A stretch of 64,000 nt of DNA, taken from positions 1,511,501 to 1,575,500 of the forward strand of contig NZ_JAUSXS010000001.1 in the NCBI RefSeq assembly GCF_030816195.1, in the 5' to 3' direction. Below are positions 1-10,487 of the stretch, one piece after another (position 1 is the first letter of the stretch; every line of letters starts with the position of its first letter). The notes below the pieces were generated by a model. It was not told the DNA's origin. It did no database searches and saw only the letters and a list, made by a program, of their open reading frames with translations. This DNA comes from Pseudomonas sp. W4I3. Lineage in GTDB: Bacteria > Pseudomonadota > Gammaproteobacteria > Pseudomonadales > Pseudomonadaceae. Position numbers and translations under genes: made by a program.

Positions 1-22
1 GTCGCTTGGCAGTTGTTACCAC

Positions 23-301
23 TTAGGCTGCAGCAGAAACGCTCAGAGCCTTGATGTGGCCATTCAGGCGGCTCTTATGACGAGCGGCCTTGTTCTTGTG
101 GATGATGCCTTTATCGGCCATACGGTCGATAACTGGCACGGCCAGAACGTAAGCTGCTTGAGCTTTTTCAGCGTCTTTGGTGTCGATGGCTTTAACTACA
201 TTCTTGATGTAGGTACGAACCATGGAACGCAGGCTGGCGTTGTGGCTGCGACGCTTCTCAGCCTGTTTTGCACGTTTTTTGGCGGAAGGTGTGTTGGCCA
301 C
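23..301 (-). CDS. rpsT: 30S ribosomal protein S20
   Basis: Primary 16S rRNA-binding protein of the 30S ribosomal subunit. The 92-residue product is rich in Lys and Arg, begins [13 protein letters not shown] and carries the [11 protein letters not shown] stretch typical of S20; the length is normal. The start codon is GTG (read on the minus strand at 301-299), with a good GAGGAG ribosome-binding site about 8 nt upstream. The gene stands alone and is divergent from murJ, a conserved Pseudomonas arrangement. Identification is firm. Confidence 0.97.
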   Translation of the reverse strand: MANTPSAKKRAKQAEKRRSHNASLRSMVRTYIKNVVKAIDTKDAEKAQAAYVLAVPVIDRMADKGIIHKNKAARHKSRLNGHIKALSVSAAA

Positions 302-554
302 CGTCGAGCTCCTCGAAAGACTTTTTAGGAAATAGCAAACAAAATAGGCCGCGAATCATGCCGATGACTTGATGGGTTGTCAAGGGCGGCTGATGCGAAC
401 TGCTGAGTGGTCGATCTGAAGAGGCGGGTGATTTATTTCCGGCGCTTGACCTGTAAACTCGCGAGCTTTGGCTCTGTGCTGTTGCAGGCGCGCAGTATCG
501 CATAAGTAGGCGCTTTGTTCGCCTGCTCTTTATCTATAGGCGCAAACTCTTTCA

Positions 555-2093
555 ATGAATCTGCTCAAATCGTTGGCTGCCGTCAGCTCTATCACGATGA
601 TCTCCCGGGTTTTGGGGTTTGTGCGTGACACCCTGCTGGCGCGTATTTTTGGCGCCAGCATGGCCACGGATGCCTTCTTCATTGCCTTTAAATTGCCCAA
701 CCTGCTGCGCAGGATCTTCGCCGAAGGCGCGTTTTCCCAGGCATTCGTGCCGATCCTGGCTGAATACAAGACTCAGCACGGCGAGGAGGCAACCCGCACA
801 TTCATTGCCTACGTCTCTGGCCTGTTGACCCTGGTGCTGATGCTGGTGACCTTCGTCGGCATACTCGCCGCGCCCTGGGTGATCTGGGCCACGGCCCCCG
901 GCTTTGCCAATACCCCGGAGAAATTCGCGCTGACCACTGATCTGCTGCGCGTGACCTTTCCTTATATATTGCTGATCTCGCTGTCATCGCTCGCCGGGGC
1001 GATTCTCAATACCTGGAACCGGTTCTCGGTGCCGGCCTTCGTGCCGACGCTGCTTAACGTCAGCATGATTATCTTCGCGCTGTTCCTCACGCCGTACTTC
1101 GATCCGCCGGTGATGGCCCTTGGTTGGGCCGTCCTGGCCGGCGGCCTGGCGCAGTTGCTCTATCAACTGCCGCATCTGAAAAAGATCGGCATGCTTGTGC
1201 TGCCGCGCCTGAACCTAAAGGACACCGGCGTCTGGCGCGTGATGCGCAATATGTTGCCAGCGATCCTCGGGGTGTCGGTCAGTCAGATTTCCCTGATCAT
1301 CAACACCGCCTTCGCTTCGCTGCTGGTGTCCGGCTCGGTGTCGTGGATGTACTACGCCGACCGTCTGATGGAATTGCCATCCGGCGTGCTCGGGGTAGCC
1401 TTGGGCACAATCCTGTTGCCGACCCTGGCGCGCACCTATGCGAGCAAGGACCGCCAGGAATATTCGCGCATTCTCGACTGGGGCCTGCGCCTGTGCTTCC
1501 TGCTGGTGCTGCCATGCGCGCTGGCCCTGGGGATCCTGGCTGAACCTTTGACGGTCTCGCTGTTTCAATACGGACAATTCGACGCCCATGACGCCTTGAT
1601 GACCCAGCATGCGCTGGTGGCCTACTCCGTCGGCTTGCTCGGTATTATCGTGATCAAGGTGCTCGCGCCGGGCTTCTATGCCCAGCAGAACATCCGCACG
1701 CCGGTGAAGATCGCGATTTTCACACTGATCGTCACACAACTGCTCAACCTGATTTTTATCGGCCCGCTGGCCCATGCCGGCCTGGCGTTGGCGATCAGTG
1801 CCGGCGCCTGCATCAATGCTGGCCTGCTGTTCTACCAGTTGCGCAAGCAGCAGATGTACCAGCCGCAGCCAGGCTGGGGTGCGTTCACCTTCAAGTTGCT
1901 GGTGGCGGTGGCCGCGATGTCTGCCGTGTTGCTTGGCTTGATGCACGTGATGCCGGCCTGGGACCAGGGCCACATGCTGGAGCGCTTCCTGCGCCTTGGC
2001 GTGCTGGTGGTGGCTGGCGTGGTGGTGTACTTCGGGATGTTGCTGCTGCAGGGTTTCCGCCTGCGCGATTTCAATCGCAAGTCGCTGGGATAG
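555..2093 (+). CDS. murJ: lipid II flippase MurJ (MviN)
   Basis: Moves lipid-linked peptidoglycan precursor (lipid II) across the inner membrane. The 512-residue protein is hydrophobic throughout, with about 14 predicted membrane segments. It has the family N-terminus ([25 protein letters not shown]) in shortened form here: SRVLGFVRD near residue 18 and [20 protein letters not shown] near residue 40, the MOP-superfamily signature region. Length fits the family. It is the first gene of a co-directional run with ribF, ileS and lspA; a 119-nt gap before ribF leaves room for a second promoter. Confidence 0.96.
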   Translation: MNLLKSLAAVSSITMISRVLGFVRDTLLARIFGASMATDAFFIAFKLPNLLRRIFAEGAFSQAFVPILAEYKTQHGEEATRTFIAYVSGLLTLVLMLVTFVGILAAPWVIWATAPGFANTPEKFALTTDLLRVTFPYILLISLSSLAGAILNTWNRFSVPAFVPTLLNVSMIIFALFLTPYFDPPVMALGWAVLAGGLAQLLYQLPHLKKIGMLVLPRLNLKDTGVWRVMRNMLPAILGVSVSQISLIINTAFASLLVSGSVSWMYYADRLMELPSGVLGVALGTILLPTLARTYASKDRQEYSRILDWGLRLCFLLVLPCALALGILAEPLTVSLFQYGQFDAHDALMTQHALVAYSVGLLGIIVIKVLAPGFYAQQNIRTPVKIAIFTLIVTQLLNLIFIGPLAHAGLALAISAGACINAGLLFYQLRKQQMYQPQPGWGAFTFKLLVAVAAMSAVLLGLMHVMPAWDQGHMLERFLRLGVLVVAGVVVYFGMLLLQGFRLRDFNRKSLG

Positions 2094-2178
2094 ACAGTTT
2101 GCGGCGGTAAAACGGCTGTTTTATCGAATCGATCCATTTGGCCTGCGCTGTTGCCTGTCGTCCGGGGCCGGGTGTGGT

Positions 2179-2184
2179 TATAAT
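2179..2184 (+). promoter_or_regulatory. candidate -10 box upstream of ribF
   Basis: A perfect TATAAT lies 29 nt before the ribF ATG, in the only sizeable gap of the murJ-ribF-ileS-lspA run. No -35 hexamer with normal 16-18 nt spacing is evident (TTGCCT at 2151 is 22 nt away), so this is a candidate only. Confidence 0.35.
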
Positions 2185-2212
2185 CGACCACTTTATGAGC
2201 AAGAAGCGCGTT

Positions 2213-3151
2213 ATGCAGCTGGTTCGAGGTCTCCACAACCTGCGCCCCGAGCACCGGGGCTGCGTCGCCACTATTGGCAACTTTGACGGTGTTCACCGTG
2301 GCCACCAGGCTATCCTGGCCAGGCTGCGCGAGCGTGCGGTCGAGTTGGGCGTGCCCAGCTGCGTGGTGATTTTTGAGCCACAGCCGCGGGAATTCTTTAC
2401 CCCGCAAACAGCGCCGGCCCGTCTGGCCCGCCTGCGGGACAAACTGCAGTTGCTGGCTGAAGAAGGCGTGGACCGCGTCCTCTGCCTGGCTTTCAACCAG
2501 CGTCTGCAAAGCCTTAGCGCCGCCGAGTTCGTCGACCGCATTCTCGTTGATGGCCTGGGCGTACAGCATCTGGAGGTCGGCGACGACTTCCGTTTCGGTT
2601 GCGACCGCGTCGGCGATTTCGATTTCCTGCAACACGCCGGCGTCAACCAGGGTTTTACCGTCGAAGCCGCGCAAACCGTCGAACTGGACGGTCTGCGCGT
2701 GAGCAGCACCCAGGTGCGTAACGCCCTGGCCGCTGCCGACTTCGCCTTGGCCGAGCGTTTGCTCGGTCGCCCGTTCCGCATCGCCGGACGGGTACTGCAC
2801 GGCCAGAAGCTGGCGCGCCAACTGGGCACGCCAACCGCCAACGTGCAACTCAAGCGCCGTCGTGTGCCGCTGACCGGGGTTTACCTGGTGAGTGTCGACA
2901 TCGACGGCCAATCGTGGCCGGGAGTCGCCAACATAGGCGTCAGGCCCACGGTTGCAGGTGATGGCAAGGCCCACCTGGAAGTTCATCTTCTGGATTTTGC
3001 CGGTGATTTATACGACCGGCGTTTAACGGTGGTTTTCCACCAGAAGCTGCGTGAAGAGCAGCGATTTGCCTCCCTTGAGGCATTGAAAACGGCGATCAAT
3101 GCGGATGTCGCCGCCGCCCGTGCACTAGCCGCACCTAGCGCCCATCGCTAA
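2213..3151 (+). CDS. ribF: bifunctional riboflavin kinase / FAD synthetase
   Basis: Phosphorylates riboflavin to FMN and adenylylates FMN to FAD. The N-terminal nucleotidyltransferase half shows the TIGNFDGVHRGH motif near residue 20 and the SSTQVRNAL motif near 165. The C-terminal flavokinase half shows GTPTANV near residue 205 and the GVYLV/GVANIGVRPT region near 225-250. I start it at MQLVRGLHNLRPEH (312 aa, normal length); an in-frame ATG at 2138 would add 25 unrelated residues. ileS follows after 14 nt. Confidence 0.95.
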   Translation: MQLVRGLHNLRPEHRGCVATIGNFDGVHRGHQAILARLRERAVELGVPSCVVIFEPQPREFFTPQTAPARLARLRDKLQLLAEEGVDRVLCLAFNQRLQSLSAAEFVDRILVDGLGVQHLEVGDDFRFGCDRVGDFDFLQHAGVNQGFTVEAAQTVELDGLRVSSTQVRNALAAADFALAERLLGRPFRIAGRVLHGQKLARQLGTPTANVQLKRRRVPLTGVYLVSVDIDGQSWPGVANIGVRPTVAGDGKAHLEVHLLDFAGDLYDRRLTVVFHQKLREEQRFASLEALKTAINADVAAARALAAPSAHR

Positions 3152-3165
3152 CCGAAGAGCCTTAA

Positions 3166-5997
3166 ATGACCGACTATAAAGCCACGCTAAACCTTCCGGA
3201 CACCGCCTTCCCAATGAAGGCCGGCCTGCCACAGCGCGAACCGCAGATCCTGCAGCGCTGGGACAGTATTGGCCTGTACGGAAAGTTGCGCGAAATTGGC
3301 AAGGATCGTCCGAAATTCGTCCTGCACGACGGCCCTCCTTATGCCAACGGCACGATTCACATCGGTCATGCGCTGAACAAGATTCTCAAGGACATGATCC
3401 TGCGTTCGAAAACCCTGTCGGGCTTCGACGCACCCTATGTTCCGGGTTGGGACTGCCACGGCCTGCCGATCGAACACAAAGTCGAAGTGACCTACGGCAA
3501 GAACCTGGGCGCGGATAAAACCCGCGAACTGTGCCGTGCCTACGCCACCGAGCAGATCGAAGGGCAGAAATCCGAATTCATCCGTCTGGGTGTGTTGGCC
3601 GAGTGGGACAACCCTTACAAAACCATGAGCTTCAAGAACGAGGCCGGTGAAATCCGTGCCTTGGCCGAAATCGTCAAGGGTGGTTTCGTGTTCAAGGGCC
3701 TCAAGCCCGTGAACTGGTGCTTCGACTGCGGCTCGGCCCTGGCCGAGGCGGAAGTCGAGTACGAAGAAAAGAAATCTTCGACCATCGACGTGGCCTTCCC
3801 GGTCGCCGACGACGCCAAGCTGGCCGAGGCCTTCGGCCTGGCATCGCTGGCCAAGCCCGCGGCCATCGTAATCTGGACCACCACGCCATGGACCATTCCT
3901 GCCAACCAGGCGCTGAACGTGCACCCGGAGTTCACCTACGCGCTGGTTGACGTGGGTGACCGCCTGCTGGTGCTGGCCGAAGAAATGGTCGAGTCGTGCC
4001 TGGCGCGTTACGAACTGCAAGGTTCGGTGATCGCCACCACTACCGGCTCCGCGCTGGAACTGATCAACTTCCGTCATCCGTTCTATGACCGTCTGTCGCC
4101 CGTCTACATGGCCGACTACGTTGAGCTGGGTTCGGGCACGGGCATCGTTCATTGCTCGCCTGCCTACGGCGTGGACGACTTCGTGACCTGCAAGAAGTAC
4201 GGCATGGTCAACGACGACATCATCAACCCGGTGCAGAGCAACGGCGTGTATGTGCCGTCGCTGGAGTTCTTCGGCGGGCAGTTCATCTTCAAGGCCGACC
4301 AGCCGATCATCGACAAGCTGCGTGAAGTCGGCGCGTTGATGCAGGCCGACACCATCAAGCACAGCTACATGCACTGCTGGCGCCACAAGACCCCGTTGAT
4401 CTACCGCGCCACCGCGCAGTGGTTTATTGGCATGGACAAAGAACCGACCAACGGCGAGACCCTGCGCGTACGCTCGCTCAAAGCCATCGAAGACACCCAG
4501 TTCGTCCCGGCCTGGGGCCAGGCGCGCCTGCACTCGATGATCGCCAACCGTCCGGACTGGTGCATCTCCCGCCAGCGCAACTGGGGCGTGCCGATTCCGT
4601 TCTTCCTGAACAAGGAAAGCGGCGAGCTGCACCCACGCACCGTCGAATTGATGGAAGAAGTGGCCCAGCGCGTTGAACAGGAAGGCATCGAAGCCTGGTT
4701 CAAGCTGGACGCCGCCGAGTTGCTGGGTGACGAAGCGCCGCAGTACGACAAAATCAGCGACACCCTCGACGTGTGGTTCGATTCGGGCACCACCCATTGG
4801 CACGTCCTGCGCGGTTCGCACCCGATGGGCCACGAAACCGGCCCGCGTGCCGACCTGTACCTGGAAGGTTCGGACCAGCACCGTGGCTGGTTCCACTCCT
4901 CGTTGCTGACCGGTTGCGCCATTGATGGCCATGCGCCGTACCGCGAACTGTTGACCCACGGCTTCACCGTCGACGAAAACGGTCGCAAGATGTCCAAGTC
5001 GCTGAAAAACGTGATCGAGCCGAAAAAAATCAACGACACCCTGGGCGCCGACATCATGCGTCTGTGGGTCGCGTCGACCGATTATTCGGGCGAAATCGCC
5101 GTGTCGGACCAAATCCTGGCCCGCAGCGCCGATGCCTACCGTCGCATCCGTAATACCGCACGCTTCCTGCTGTCGAACCTGACCGGCTTCAACCCGGCCA
5201 CCGACCTGCTGCCGGCCGAGGACATGCTCGCCCTCGACCGTTGGGCCGTGGACCGTACCCTGTTGCTGCAACGCGAGTTGCAGGAACACTACGGCGAGTA
5301 CCGCTTCTGGAACGTGTATTCGAAGATCCACAACTTCTGCGTGCAGGAGCTGGGTGGTTTCTACCTCGACATCATCAAGGACCGCCAGTACACCACCGCC
5401 GCCAACAGCAAGGCGCGCCGCTCGGCGCAGACCGCGCTGTATCACATCAGCGAAGCGCTGGTGCGCTGGATCGCCCCGATCCTGGCGTTCACCGCCGACG
5501 AGCTGTGGGAGTACCTGCCGGGCGAGCGTAACGAGTCCGTCATGCTCAATACCTGGTACGAAGGCCTGACCGAACTGCCGGCCGACTTCGAACTGGGCCG
5601 CGAGTATTGGGAAGGCGTGATGGCCGTGAAGGTTGCGGTGAACAAGGAGCTGGAAGTGCAGCGCGCGGCCAAGGCCGTGGGTGGCAACCTGCAAGCCGAA
5701 GTCACCCTGTTTGCCGAGGAAGGCTTGACCGCCGACCTGGCCAAGCTGAGCAACGAGCTGCGCTTTGTGTTGATCACCTCTACCGCAAGCCTGGCACCAT
5801 TCACCCAGGCGCCGGCGGACGCCGTGGCGACCGAAGTGCCGGGCCTGAAGCTCAAAGTGGTCAAGTCGGCCTTCCCCAAGTGCGCCCGTTGCTGGCACTG
5901 CCGTGAAGATGTCGGCGTGAACCCTGAACACCCGGAAATCTGCGGTCGCTGCGTGGATAACATCAGCGGTGAAGGCGAGGTTCGCCACTATGCCTAG
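3166..5997 (+). CDS. ileS: isoleucyl-tRNA synthetase
   Basis: Class I aminoacyl-tRNA synthetase that charges tRNA-Ile and edits misactivated valine. The 943-residue protein has HIGH at residues 65-68, a CP1 editing domain ([13 protein letters not shown] near 240), KMSKS near 608, an anticodon-binding domain and a C-terminal zinc-binding motif of four cysteines (CARCWHC ... CGRC, about 905-930). Length and domain order are those of the bacterial eubacterial-type enzyme. The lspA start codon overlaps its end, so the two are translationally coupled. Confidence 0.97.
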   Translation: MTDYKATLNLPDTAFPMKAGLPQREPQILQRWDSIGLYGKLREIGKDRPKFVLHDGPPYANGTIHIGHALNKILKDMILRSKTLSGFDAPYVPGWDCHGLPIEHKVEVTYGKNLGADKTRELCRAYATEQIEGQKSEFIRLGVLAEWDNPYKTMSFKNEAGEIRALAEIVKGGFVFKGLKPVNWCFDCGSALAEAEVEYEEKKSSTIDVAFPVADDAKLAEAFGLASLAKPAAIVIWTTTPWTIPANQALNVHPEFTYALVDVGDRLLVLAEEMVESCLARYELQGSVIATTTGSALELINFRHPFYDRLSPVYMADYVELGSGTGIVHCSPAYGVDDFVTCKKYGMVNDDIINPVQSNGVYVPSLEFFGGQFIFKADQPIIDKLREVGALMQADTIKHSYMHCWRHKTPLIYRATAQWFIGMDKEPTNGETLRVRSLKAIEDTQFVPAWGQARLHSMIANRPDWCISRQRNWGVPIPFFLNKESGELHPRTVELMEEVAQRVEQEGIEAWFKLDAAELLGDEAPQYDKISDTLDVWFDSGTTHWHVLRGSHPMGHETGPRADLYLEGSDQHRGWFHSSLLTGCAIDGHAPYRELLTHGFTVDENGRKMSKSLKNVIEPKKINDTLGADIMRLWVASTDYSGEIAVSDQILARSADAYRRIRNTARFLLSNLTGFNPATDLLPAEDMLALDRWAVDRTLLLQRELQEHYGEYRFWNVYSKIHNFCVQELGGFYLDIIKDRQYTTAANSKARRSAQTALYHISEALVRWIAPILAFTADELWEYLPGERNESVMLNTWYEGLTELPADFELGREYWEGVMAVKVAVNKELEVQRAAKAVGGNLQAEVTLFAEEGLTADLAKLSNELRFVLITSTASLAPFTQAPADAVATEVPGLKLKVVKSAFPKCARCWHCREDVGVNPEHPEICGRCVDNISGEGEVRHYA

Positions 5998-6514
5998 TCA
6001 AAGCATGCCTAACGCCGGCCGTTTCGGACGTCTTGGCTGGCTCGTACTGAGCGTGCTGGTCCTGGTCATCGACCAGGTCAGCAAGGCTCATTTCGAAGGC
6101 ACCCTGGAAATGTTCCAGCAGATCGTGGTGATCCCGGACTACTTCAGCTGGACCCTGGCCTACAACACCGGCGCGGCCTTCAGCTTCCTCGCCGATGGCG
6201 GCGGCTGGCAGCGTTGGTTGTTCGCGCTGATCGCCGTGGTGGTCAGTGCGGTGCTGGTTGTCTGGCTAAAGCGCCTGGGCCGCGATGATACCTGGCTGGC
6301 CATTGCGCTCGCCCTGGTGCTGGGCGGCGCGCTGGGCAACCTGTACGACCGCATTGCCCTGGGCCATGTGATCGACTTCATCCTAGTGCACTGGCAGAAC
6401 CGTCATTATTTCCCGGCGTTCAATTTCGCCGACAGTGCCATCACCGTCGGTGCAATCATGCTGGCGCTGGATATGTTCAAGAGCAAGAAAACCGGAGAGA
6501 CCGTCAATGACTGA
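5990..6514 (+). CDS. lspA: prolipoprotein signal peptidase (signal peptidase II)
   Basis: Inner-membrane aspartyl protease that cleaves lipoprotein signal peptides after diacylglyceryl transfer. Four membrane segments are visible, with the family blocks [12 protein letters not shown] (around 60), [16 protein letters not shown] (around 115; catalytic Asp) and FNFADSAI (around 145; catalytic Asp). The start at 5990 overlaps the ileS stop and has GAAGGCGAGG about 9 nt upstream. An alternative ATG at 6005 (MPNAGRF, 169 aa) matches the usual family start and cannot be excluded. Confidence 0.94.
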   Translation: MPSQSMPNAGRFGRLGWLVLSVLVLVIDQVSKAHFEGTLEMFQQIVVIPDYFSWTLAYNTGAAFSFLADGGGWQRWLFALIAVVVSAVLVVWLKRLGRDDTWLAIALALVLGGALGNLYDRIALGHVIDFILVHWQNRHYFPAFNFADSAITVGAIMLALDMFKSKKTGETVND

Positions 6515-6962
6515 TCAGGTATTGGCTGAGCAACGCATCGGCCAGAACACGGAAGTCACGTTGCATTTCGCATTGCGCCTGGAGAATGGCGATACGGTCG
6601 ACAGCACCTTCGACAAGGCCCCGGCGACCTTCAAGGTCGGCGATGGCAACCTGCTGCCGGGTTTTGAAGCGGCTTTGTTCGGGTTCAAGGCTGGGGATAA
6701 GCGCAACTTGCAGATCCTGCCGGAAAATGCCTTTGGCCAGCCAAATCCGCAGAACGTGCAGATCATTCCACGCTCGCAATTCGAAGGCATGGACCTGTCG
6801 GAAGGCCTGCTGGTGATTTTCAATGATGCGGCAAATACCGAATTGCCCGGCGTGGTCAAAGCCTTCGATGACATACAAGTGACCATCGACTTCAACCACC
6901 CGTTGGCCGGTAAGACACTGACCTTTGATGTCGAGATTATCAGCGTCAAGGCGCTGGTCTAG
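6507..6962 (+). CDS. fkpB: FKBP-type peptidyl-prolyl isomerase (SlpA-like)
   Basis: Small cytoplasmic FKBP prolyl isomerase of the SlpA/FkpB type, with an FKBP core interrupted by an insert-in-flap chaperone domain. Motifs include [30 protein letters not shown], and the [21 protein letters not shown] insert. The ATG at 6507 overlaps the lspA stop by 8 nt (ATGACTGA), giving 151 residues, the usual size. The order ileS-lspA-fkpB-ispH is conserved in gamma-proteobacteria. Confidence 0.95.
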   Translation: MTDQVLAEQRIGQNTEVTLHFALRLENGDTVDSTFDKAPATFKVGDGNLLPGFEAALFGFKAGDKRNLQILPENAFGQPNPQNVQIIPRSQFEGMDLSEGLLVIFNDAANTELPGVVKAFDDIQVTIDFNHPLAGKTLTFDVEIISVKALV

Positions 6963-6964
6963 AA

Positions 6965-6991
6965 TGTGGGAGGGGGCGATCCCCCTCCCAC
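6965..6991. repeat. short REP-type hairpin, possible terminator after fkpB
   Basis: A perfect 11-bp GC-rich hairpin (GTGGGAGGGGG, loop CGAT, CCCCCTCCCAC) begins 3 nt after fkpB. Its arm equals the outer arm of the longer repeats elsewhere in the window. Only a weak T-rich tail (CCTTTG) follows, so termination is possible but not certain. Confidence 0.6.
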
Positions 6992-7062
6992 CTTTGATCC
7001 CCATTGTCCCTTCGGTCAGCAACAAACCTGACCCTAAGTGGCTGCAAGACACGAGGCACAGC

Positions 7063-8010
7063 ATGCAAATCAAACTCGCCAATCCCCGTGGCTTCTGTGC
7101 CGGTGTGGACCGGGCGATCGAAATCGTCAACCGCGCCCTGGAAGTCTTCGGGCCGCCGATTTACGTGCGGCATGAAGTGGTCCACAACAAGTTCGTGGTT
7201 GAAGACCTGCGCGCGCGCGGCGCCATCTTCGTCGAAGAACTGGACCAAGTGCCTGATGATGTCATCGTCATCTTCAGCGCCCACGGCGTTTCCCAGGCTG
7301 TACGCACCGAAGCGGCCGGCCGCGGCCTGAAAGTCTTCGATGCCACCTGCCCGCTGGTGACCAAGGTGCACATCGAAGTGGCACGCTACAGCCGTGATGG
7401 CCGTGAATGCATCCTGATCGGCCACGCCGGCCATCCGGAAGTCGAAGGCACCATGGGCCAGTACGACGCCAGCAATGGCGGCGCCATCTACCTGGTGGAA
7501 GACGAAAAAGACGTCGCCAACTTGCAGGTTCAAAACCCCGAGCGCTTGGCCTTTGTGACCCAGACCACCTTGTCCATGGACGACACCAGTCGCGTTATCG
7601 ATGCCCTGCGCACGCGGTTCCCGGCCATTGGCGGCCCACGTAAGGACGACATCTGCTACGCCACGCAAAACCGCCAGGACGCCGTCAAGCAACTGGCCGA
7701 TGAGTGTGATGTGGTGCTGGTGGTCGGCAGCCCCAACAGCTCCAACTCCAACCGCTTGCGTGAGTTGGCCGAGCGCATGGCGACGCCGGCGTACCTGATC
7801 GACGGCGCCGAGGACATGCAGCGCAGTTGGTTCGATGGTATCGAGCGCATCGGCATCACCGCTGGCGCCTCGGCCCCGGAAGTGCTGGTGCGTGGTGTGA
7901 TCCAGCAATTGCACGCCTGGGGTGCCACCGGCGCCGATGAATTGGCGGGCCGGGAAGAAAACATTACGTTTTCCATGCCCAAGGAGTTGCGGGTTCGCTC
8001 ACTGCTCTGA
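7063..8010 (+). CDS. ispH: 4-hydroxy-3-methylbut-2-enyl diphosphate reductase
   Basis: Last enzyme of the MEP isoprenoid pathway, a [4Fe-4S] protein making IPP and DMAPP. Cluster-ligand cysteines are seen in NPRGFCAGV (residue 12), [11 protein letters not shown] (near 96) and [10 protein letters not shown] (near 197), with substrate-binding segments [17 protein letters not shown] and [10 protein letters not shown]. Start chosen at [11 protein letters not shown] (315 aa, typical); the open frame extends further upstream through the repeat hairpin but that part is not conserved in character. Confidence 0.96.
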   Translation: MQIKLANPRGFCAGVDRAIEIVNRALEVFGPPIYVRHEVVHNKFVVEDLRARGAIFVEELDQVPDDVIVIFSAHGVSQAVRTEAAGRGLKVFDATCPLVTKVHIEVARYSRDGRECILIGHAGHPEVEGTMGQYDASNGGAIYLVEDEKDVANLQVQNPERLAFVTQTTLSMDDTSRVIDALRTRFPAIGGPRKDDICYATQNRQDAVKQLADECDVVLVVGSPNSSNSNRLRELAERMATPAYLIDGAEDMQRSWFDGIERIGITAGASAPEVLVRGVIQQLHAWGATGADELAGREENITFSMPKELRVRSLL

Positions 8011-8026
8011 ATTCCAGCGGGCTGGA

Positions 8027-8545
8027 TCAGCCTCGGCATAACGCCTGCTCAGCTTTCTCGCTGCGCAGGCTGATACGCCCGCTGGGCGCCAGCACTACCT
8101 GATACAAGCTCTGTGCCTGCTTCGTGTCGCACACATGCACGGTGCCAGCACGAAACCCCCCGCCTGCGAACACCGGCTCTCCCAGACCGCTGAAACGAAC
8201 CTGGCTGCTGACCGGGCCATTACCTGCAACCGGTACACGCCCGCTGTCCTGTCGCTCCAGCAGCACGGGATTGTCCTCGTCCAAATGGCCGCGCCCGCTA
8301 AGGTCCAATATCACCCGCCAGCCTTGGCTCCAGTTTTCGTCCCGTGCATGCATGACCACCGCACGATTGCGTGCGATCGCTTCGGTGCGTGCGTAACGCA
8401 GCCCTTCGGCCAGTGACTGGGCCACACTTTGCCGCTGCTGCGACTCCAGCAAACCCTTGAAGTTAGGTACGGCCAGTTGTGCCAGGAAACCCGTCACGAT
8501 CAGCCCCAACAGTAATTCGATCAGGGTGAATCCTCGTTGTGTCAT
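8027..8545 (-). CDS. GspH/FimT-type minor pseudopilin
   Basis: Type IV pilus minor pilin of the FimT/FimU (GspH) family. It has a very short leader with the prepilin peptidase site (MTQRG|FTLIELL; Glu at mature position 5) and a single hydrophobic helix, then a globular C-terminal part with SLAEGLRYARTEAIARNRAVVM, the region diagnostic of the family. There is one Cys pair candidate near the C-terminus. It is transcribed opposite to pilV-pilE, unlike the co-directional P. aeruginosa order. I cannot decide between FimT and FimU. Confidence 0.85.
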   Translation of the reverse strand: MTQRGFTLIELLLGLIVTGFLAQLAVPNFKGLLESQQRQSVAQSLAEGLRYARTEAIARNRAVVMHARDENWSQGWRVILDLSGRGHLDEDNPVLLERQDSGRVPVAGNGPVSSQVRFSGLGEPVFAGGGFRAGTVHVCDTKQAQSLYQVVLAPSGRISLRSEKAEQALCRG

Positions 8546-8750
8546 GTGCGCTCCGATCCGTGGATGCCAGTGATCTTTAAGTGGCAGGTATAGGTATAGC
8601 GCTTGGTCCCTGGGGCTGAATGATGGCCTTTACATCCAATGTATTTCCCTTTGTTCCGATAGCAGCGCCTGTCAAAAACCGACGCTAGTCTTGGGCTGCA
8701 CAACAGGGTTTCCCTGTTTTCTAAGACCTTCGACAGGGATGACGACGGTA

Positions 8751-9236
8751 ATGCTTTTGCGCCGAAATACCTTTTCTCTACGCGTTTCCCGCCGACGCCA
8801 ATCCGGCATGGCACTGGTCGAGGTGCTGGTAGCGGTGTTGGTCCTGGCGCTCGGGATGCTGGGCGCCGCGGCGATCCAGCTCAACGCCCTGAAGTACACC
8901 GACAGCGCACGGATGACCAGCCAAGCCAGTTTTATTGCCTACGACATGCTCGACCGTATTCGCGCCAACGCCGGCGCCGATTACGCCTGGGGTCGAACCG
9001 AGCGGGCTCCGCCCAGTACTTCGACAGCCAGCGTGCGTGACCTGGACCTGCATGACTTCGAGGCCAACATCATGGGTTTTGCCGGCAAGGAGGCCAAGGG
9101 TGCCGTAGCGGTCAGCGGTGACGAGGTCACTATCAGCATCAGTTGGGAAGATGCCAGGAGCGCGGGCAGCCTCGGTGCCCGGGAGTCCTTCACCCTGACC
9201 AGTCGAATTGCCAACGGGCAAGGGAGATTGCAATGA
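8751..9236 (+). CDS. pilV: type IV pilus minor pilin PilV
   Basis: Minor pilin that helps prime pilus assembly. The prepilin site is G|MALVEVLVAVLVLALG, after a long basic leader (VSRRRQSG), as expected for PilV. The mature part has the AAIQLNALKYTDSARMTSQASFIAYDMLDRIRAN stretch (given here in part) common to PilV proteins. The start is uncertain: ATG 8751 is preferred because AGGG lies upstream; ATG 8739 is also in frame. The stop overlaps the pilW start (ATGA at 9233). Confidence 0.88.
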   Translation: MLLRRNTFSLRVSRRRQSGMALVEVLVAVLVLALGMLGAAAIQLNALKYTDSARMTSQASFIAYDMLDRIRANAGADYAWGRTERAPPSTSTASVRDLDLHDFEANIMGFAGKEAKGAVAVSGDEVTISISWEDARSAGSLGARESFTLTSRIANGQGRLQ

Positions 9237-9941
9237 TCCGCCCGGCGCGGGGGTTCGGTCTGGTGGAGTTGCTGCTGGCATTGGCCATCGGGCTGGTCGT
9301 GGTGCTGGGTGCAAGCCAGGTGCTGATCAGTTCGCGATTGACCCAAACCAGCCAGCAGGCGGCCATGGTGCTGCAGGACGATGCGCGGTTCGTGCTGAGC
9401 AAGATGACTCAGGATATTCGCCAGGCCGGCATGCTGGGGTGTTTGGCGACGGCGTCTATCGACAACGCCCCCGGCGGCGTTTGATCGGCCGATCAGCTGG
9501 GAGGTATCGGCAGGCGCGAAGGCCCTGACGCTGGTGACCGCCCACGCCGGCGACGGTGCTGGCAAACCTGACTGGACGGTGGTGTCCGACTGCAAGGAGG
9601 CCGCTCAGGCTTACACCGGAACAGCGCCTGCAGTCGCGCCCGGCCAGATTCGTTTTGCAATACGCGAGCTTACCTATACCTACGAAACGGGCCAGTTGAA
9701 GATCAGTACACCGTCGGCACCGGCCAAGGCGGTACTGATGGATAACGTACGAGCATTCGACCTCAGCTTTGGCGTGGCGGCCGGGCCTGAGTCGACGGAC
9801 GTAGTGCGTTACGACAGCCACCCGGCCGACGCATCGTTGATACGCAGCGCGCGCATCCTCATGACCCTGCAAGACCCGACTGGGCGCGTGAAGGATCAGT
9901 CTTATAGCGTTGTGGCTGCACTGCGCAACCGGTTGGAGTAG
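9233..9941 (+). pseudogene. pilW: minor pilin PilW, split by a +1 frameshift
   Basis: PilW-type minor pilin: RG|FGLVELLLALAIGLVVVLGAS at the N-terminus, then a large globular domain. The frame runs from the ATG overlapping the pilV stop to a TGA at 9482-9484; the rest (from about 9480 to 9941) is open in the +1 frame with no start of its own. Removing one C from the C5 run at 9468-9472 joins DNAPAA to FDRPISWEVS and gives a continuous 235-residue protein. Either a recent null mutation or a sequencing error; other such cases in the window favour error. Confidence 0.85.
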
Positions 9942-9945
9942 GGCG

Positions 9946-10476
9946 ATGACGATGGTTATGGGTAGCCAGATGCGGCAGACGGGAATGGTGCTGCTGATCA
10001 GCTTGGTATTTTTGCTGTTGTTGTCGTTGCTGGGGTTGTCATCGATGCAAGGCGCAATCTCGCAGCAGAAGGCCGCAAGCAGCCTGTGGCAGCGTGTTCA
10101 ATCGTTCCAGACTGCCGAAAGTGGCCTTCGGCTCGGGGAGGCAGCGGTGCGCAGGGGCGGGCATGCGCTGCCGGTTTGTCACTCGTTCATCAGTTGCGCG
10201 CCCCCCAATGAAGCGTTTTCGTTAGTGGGCGCTGGGCCCAATCCGGTTTCGGGAGTGACTTGGGTGGCGTTCAAGAGTGGGGTATATGGCGTTCAATCCC
10301 TGGGAGTGGGTGTGGGCCAGGCGCATTTGCCGCCGCATGCCCCAGCCGCGCTTTTTCGGGTGACGGCCGTCGGGCTGGATGGCCAATCGCGCACGGTGCT
10401 GGAGACCGTGTACGCGCGGGTGGAGGAGGGCGGCGGCAATAGGTTTCGGCGCGTCTTATGGCGGCAACTTCAATAA
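9946..10476 (+). CDS. pilX: type IV pilus minor pilin PilX
   Basis: PilX-like minor pilin of about 176 residues. It has the PilX-type N-terminus in which the cleavage site is RQTG|MVLLISLVFLLLLSLLG, followed by SSMQGAISQQKAASSLWQRVQSFQTAESGLR, a segment typical of the family (quoted as two blocks). It starts 4 nt after the pilW stop. In P. aeruginosa pilX is followed by the large tip-adhesin gene pilY1; here only 11 nt separate it from the pilE-like gene. Confidence 0.88.
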   Translation: MTMVMGSQMRQTGMVLLISLVFLLLLSLLGLSSMQGAISQQKAASSLWQRVQSFQTAESGLRLGEAAVRRGGHALPVCHSFISCAPPNEAFSLVGAGPNPVSGVTWVAFKSGVYGVQSLGVGVGQAHLPPHAPAALFRVTAVGLDGQSRTVLETVYARVEEGGGNRFRRVLWRQLQ

Positions 10477-10487
10477 GGAACAATCAA

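Noticed and set aside
3187-5988. 933-codon open frame antisense to ileS
   Set aside because: Mirror frame of a GC-rich gene: composition is His/Arg/Val-rich and without domain, and ileS has clear motifs on the other strand.
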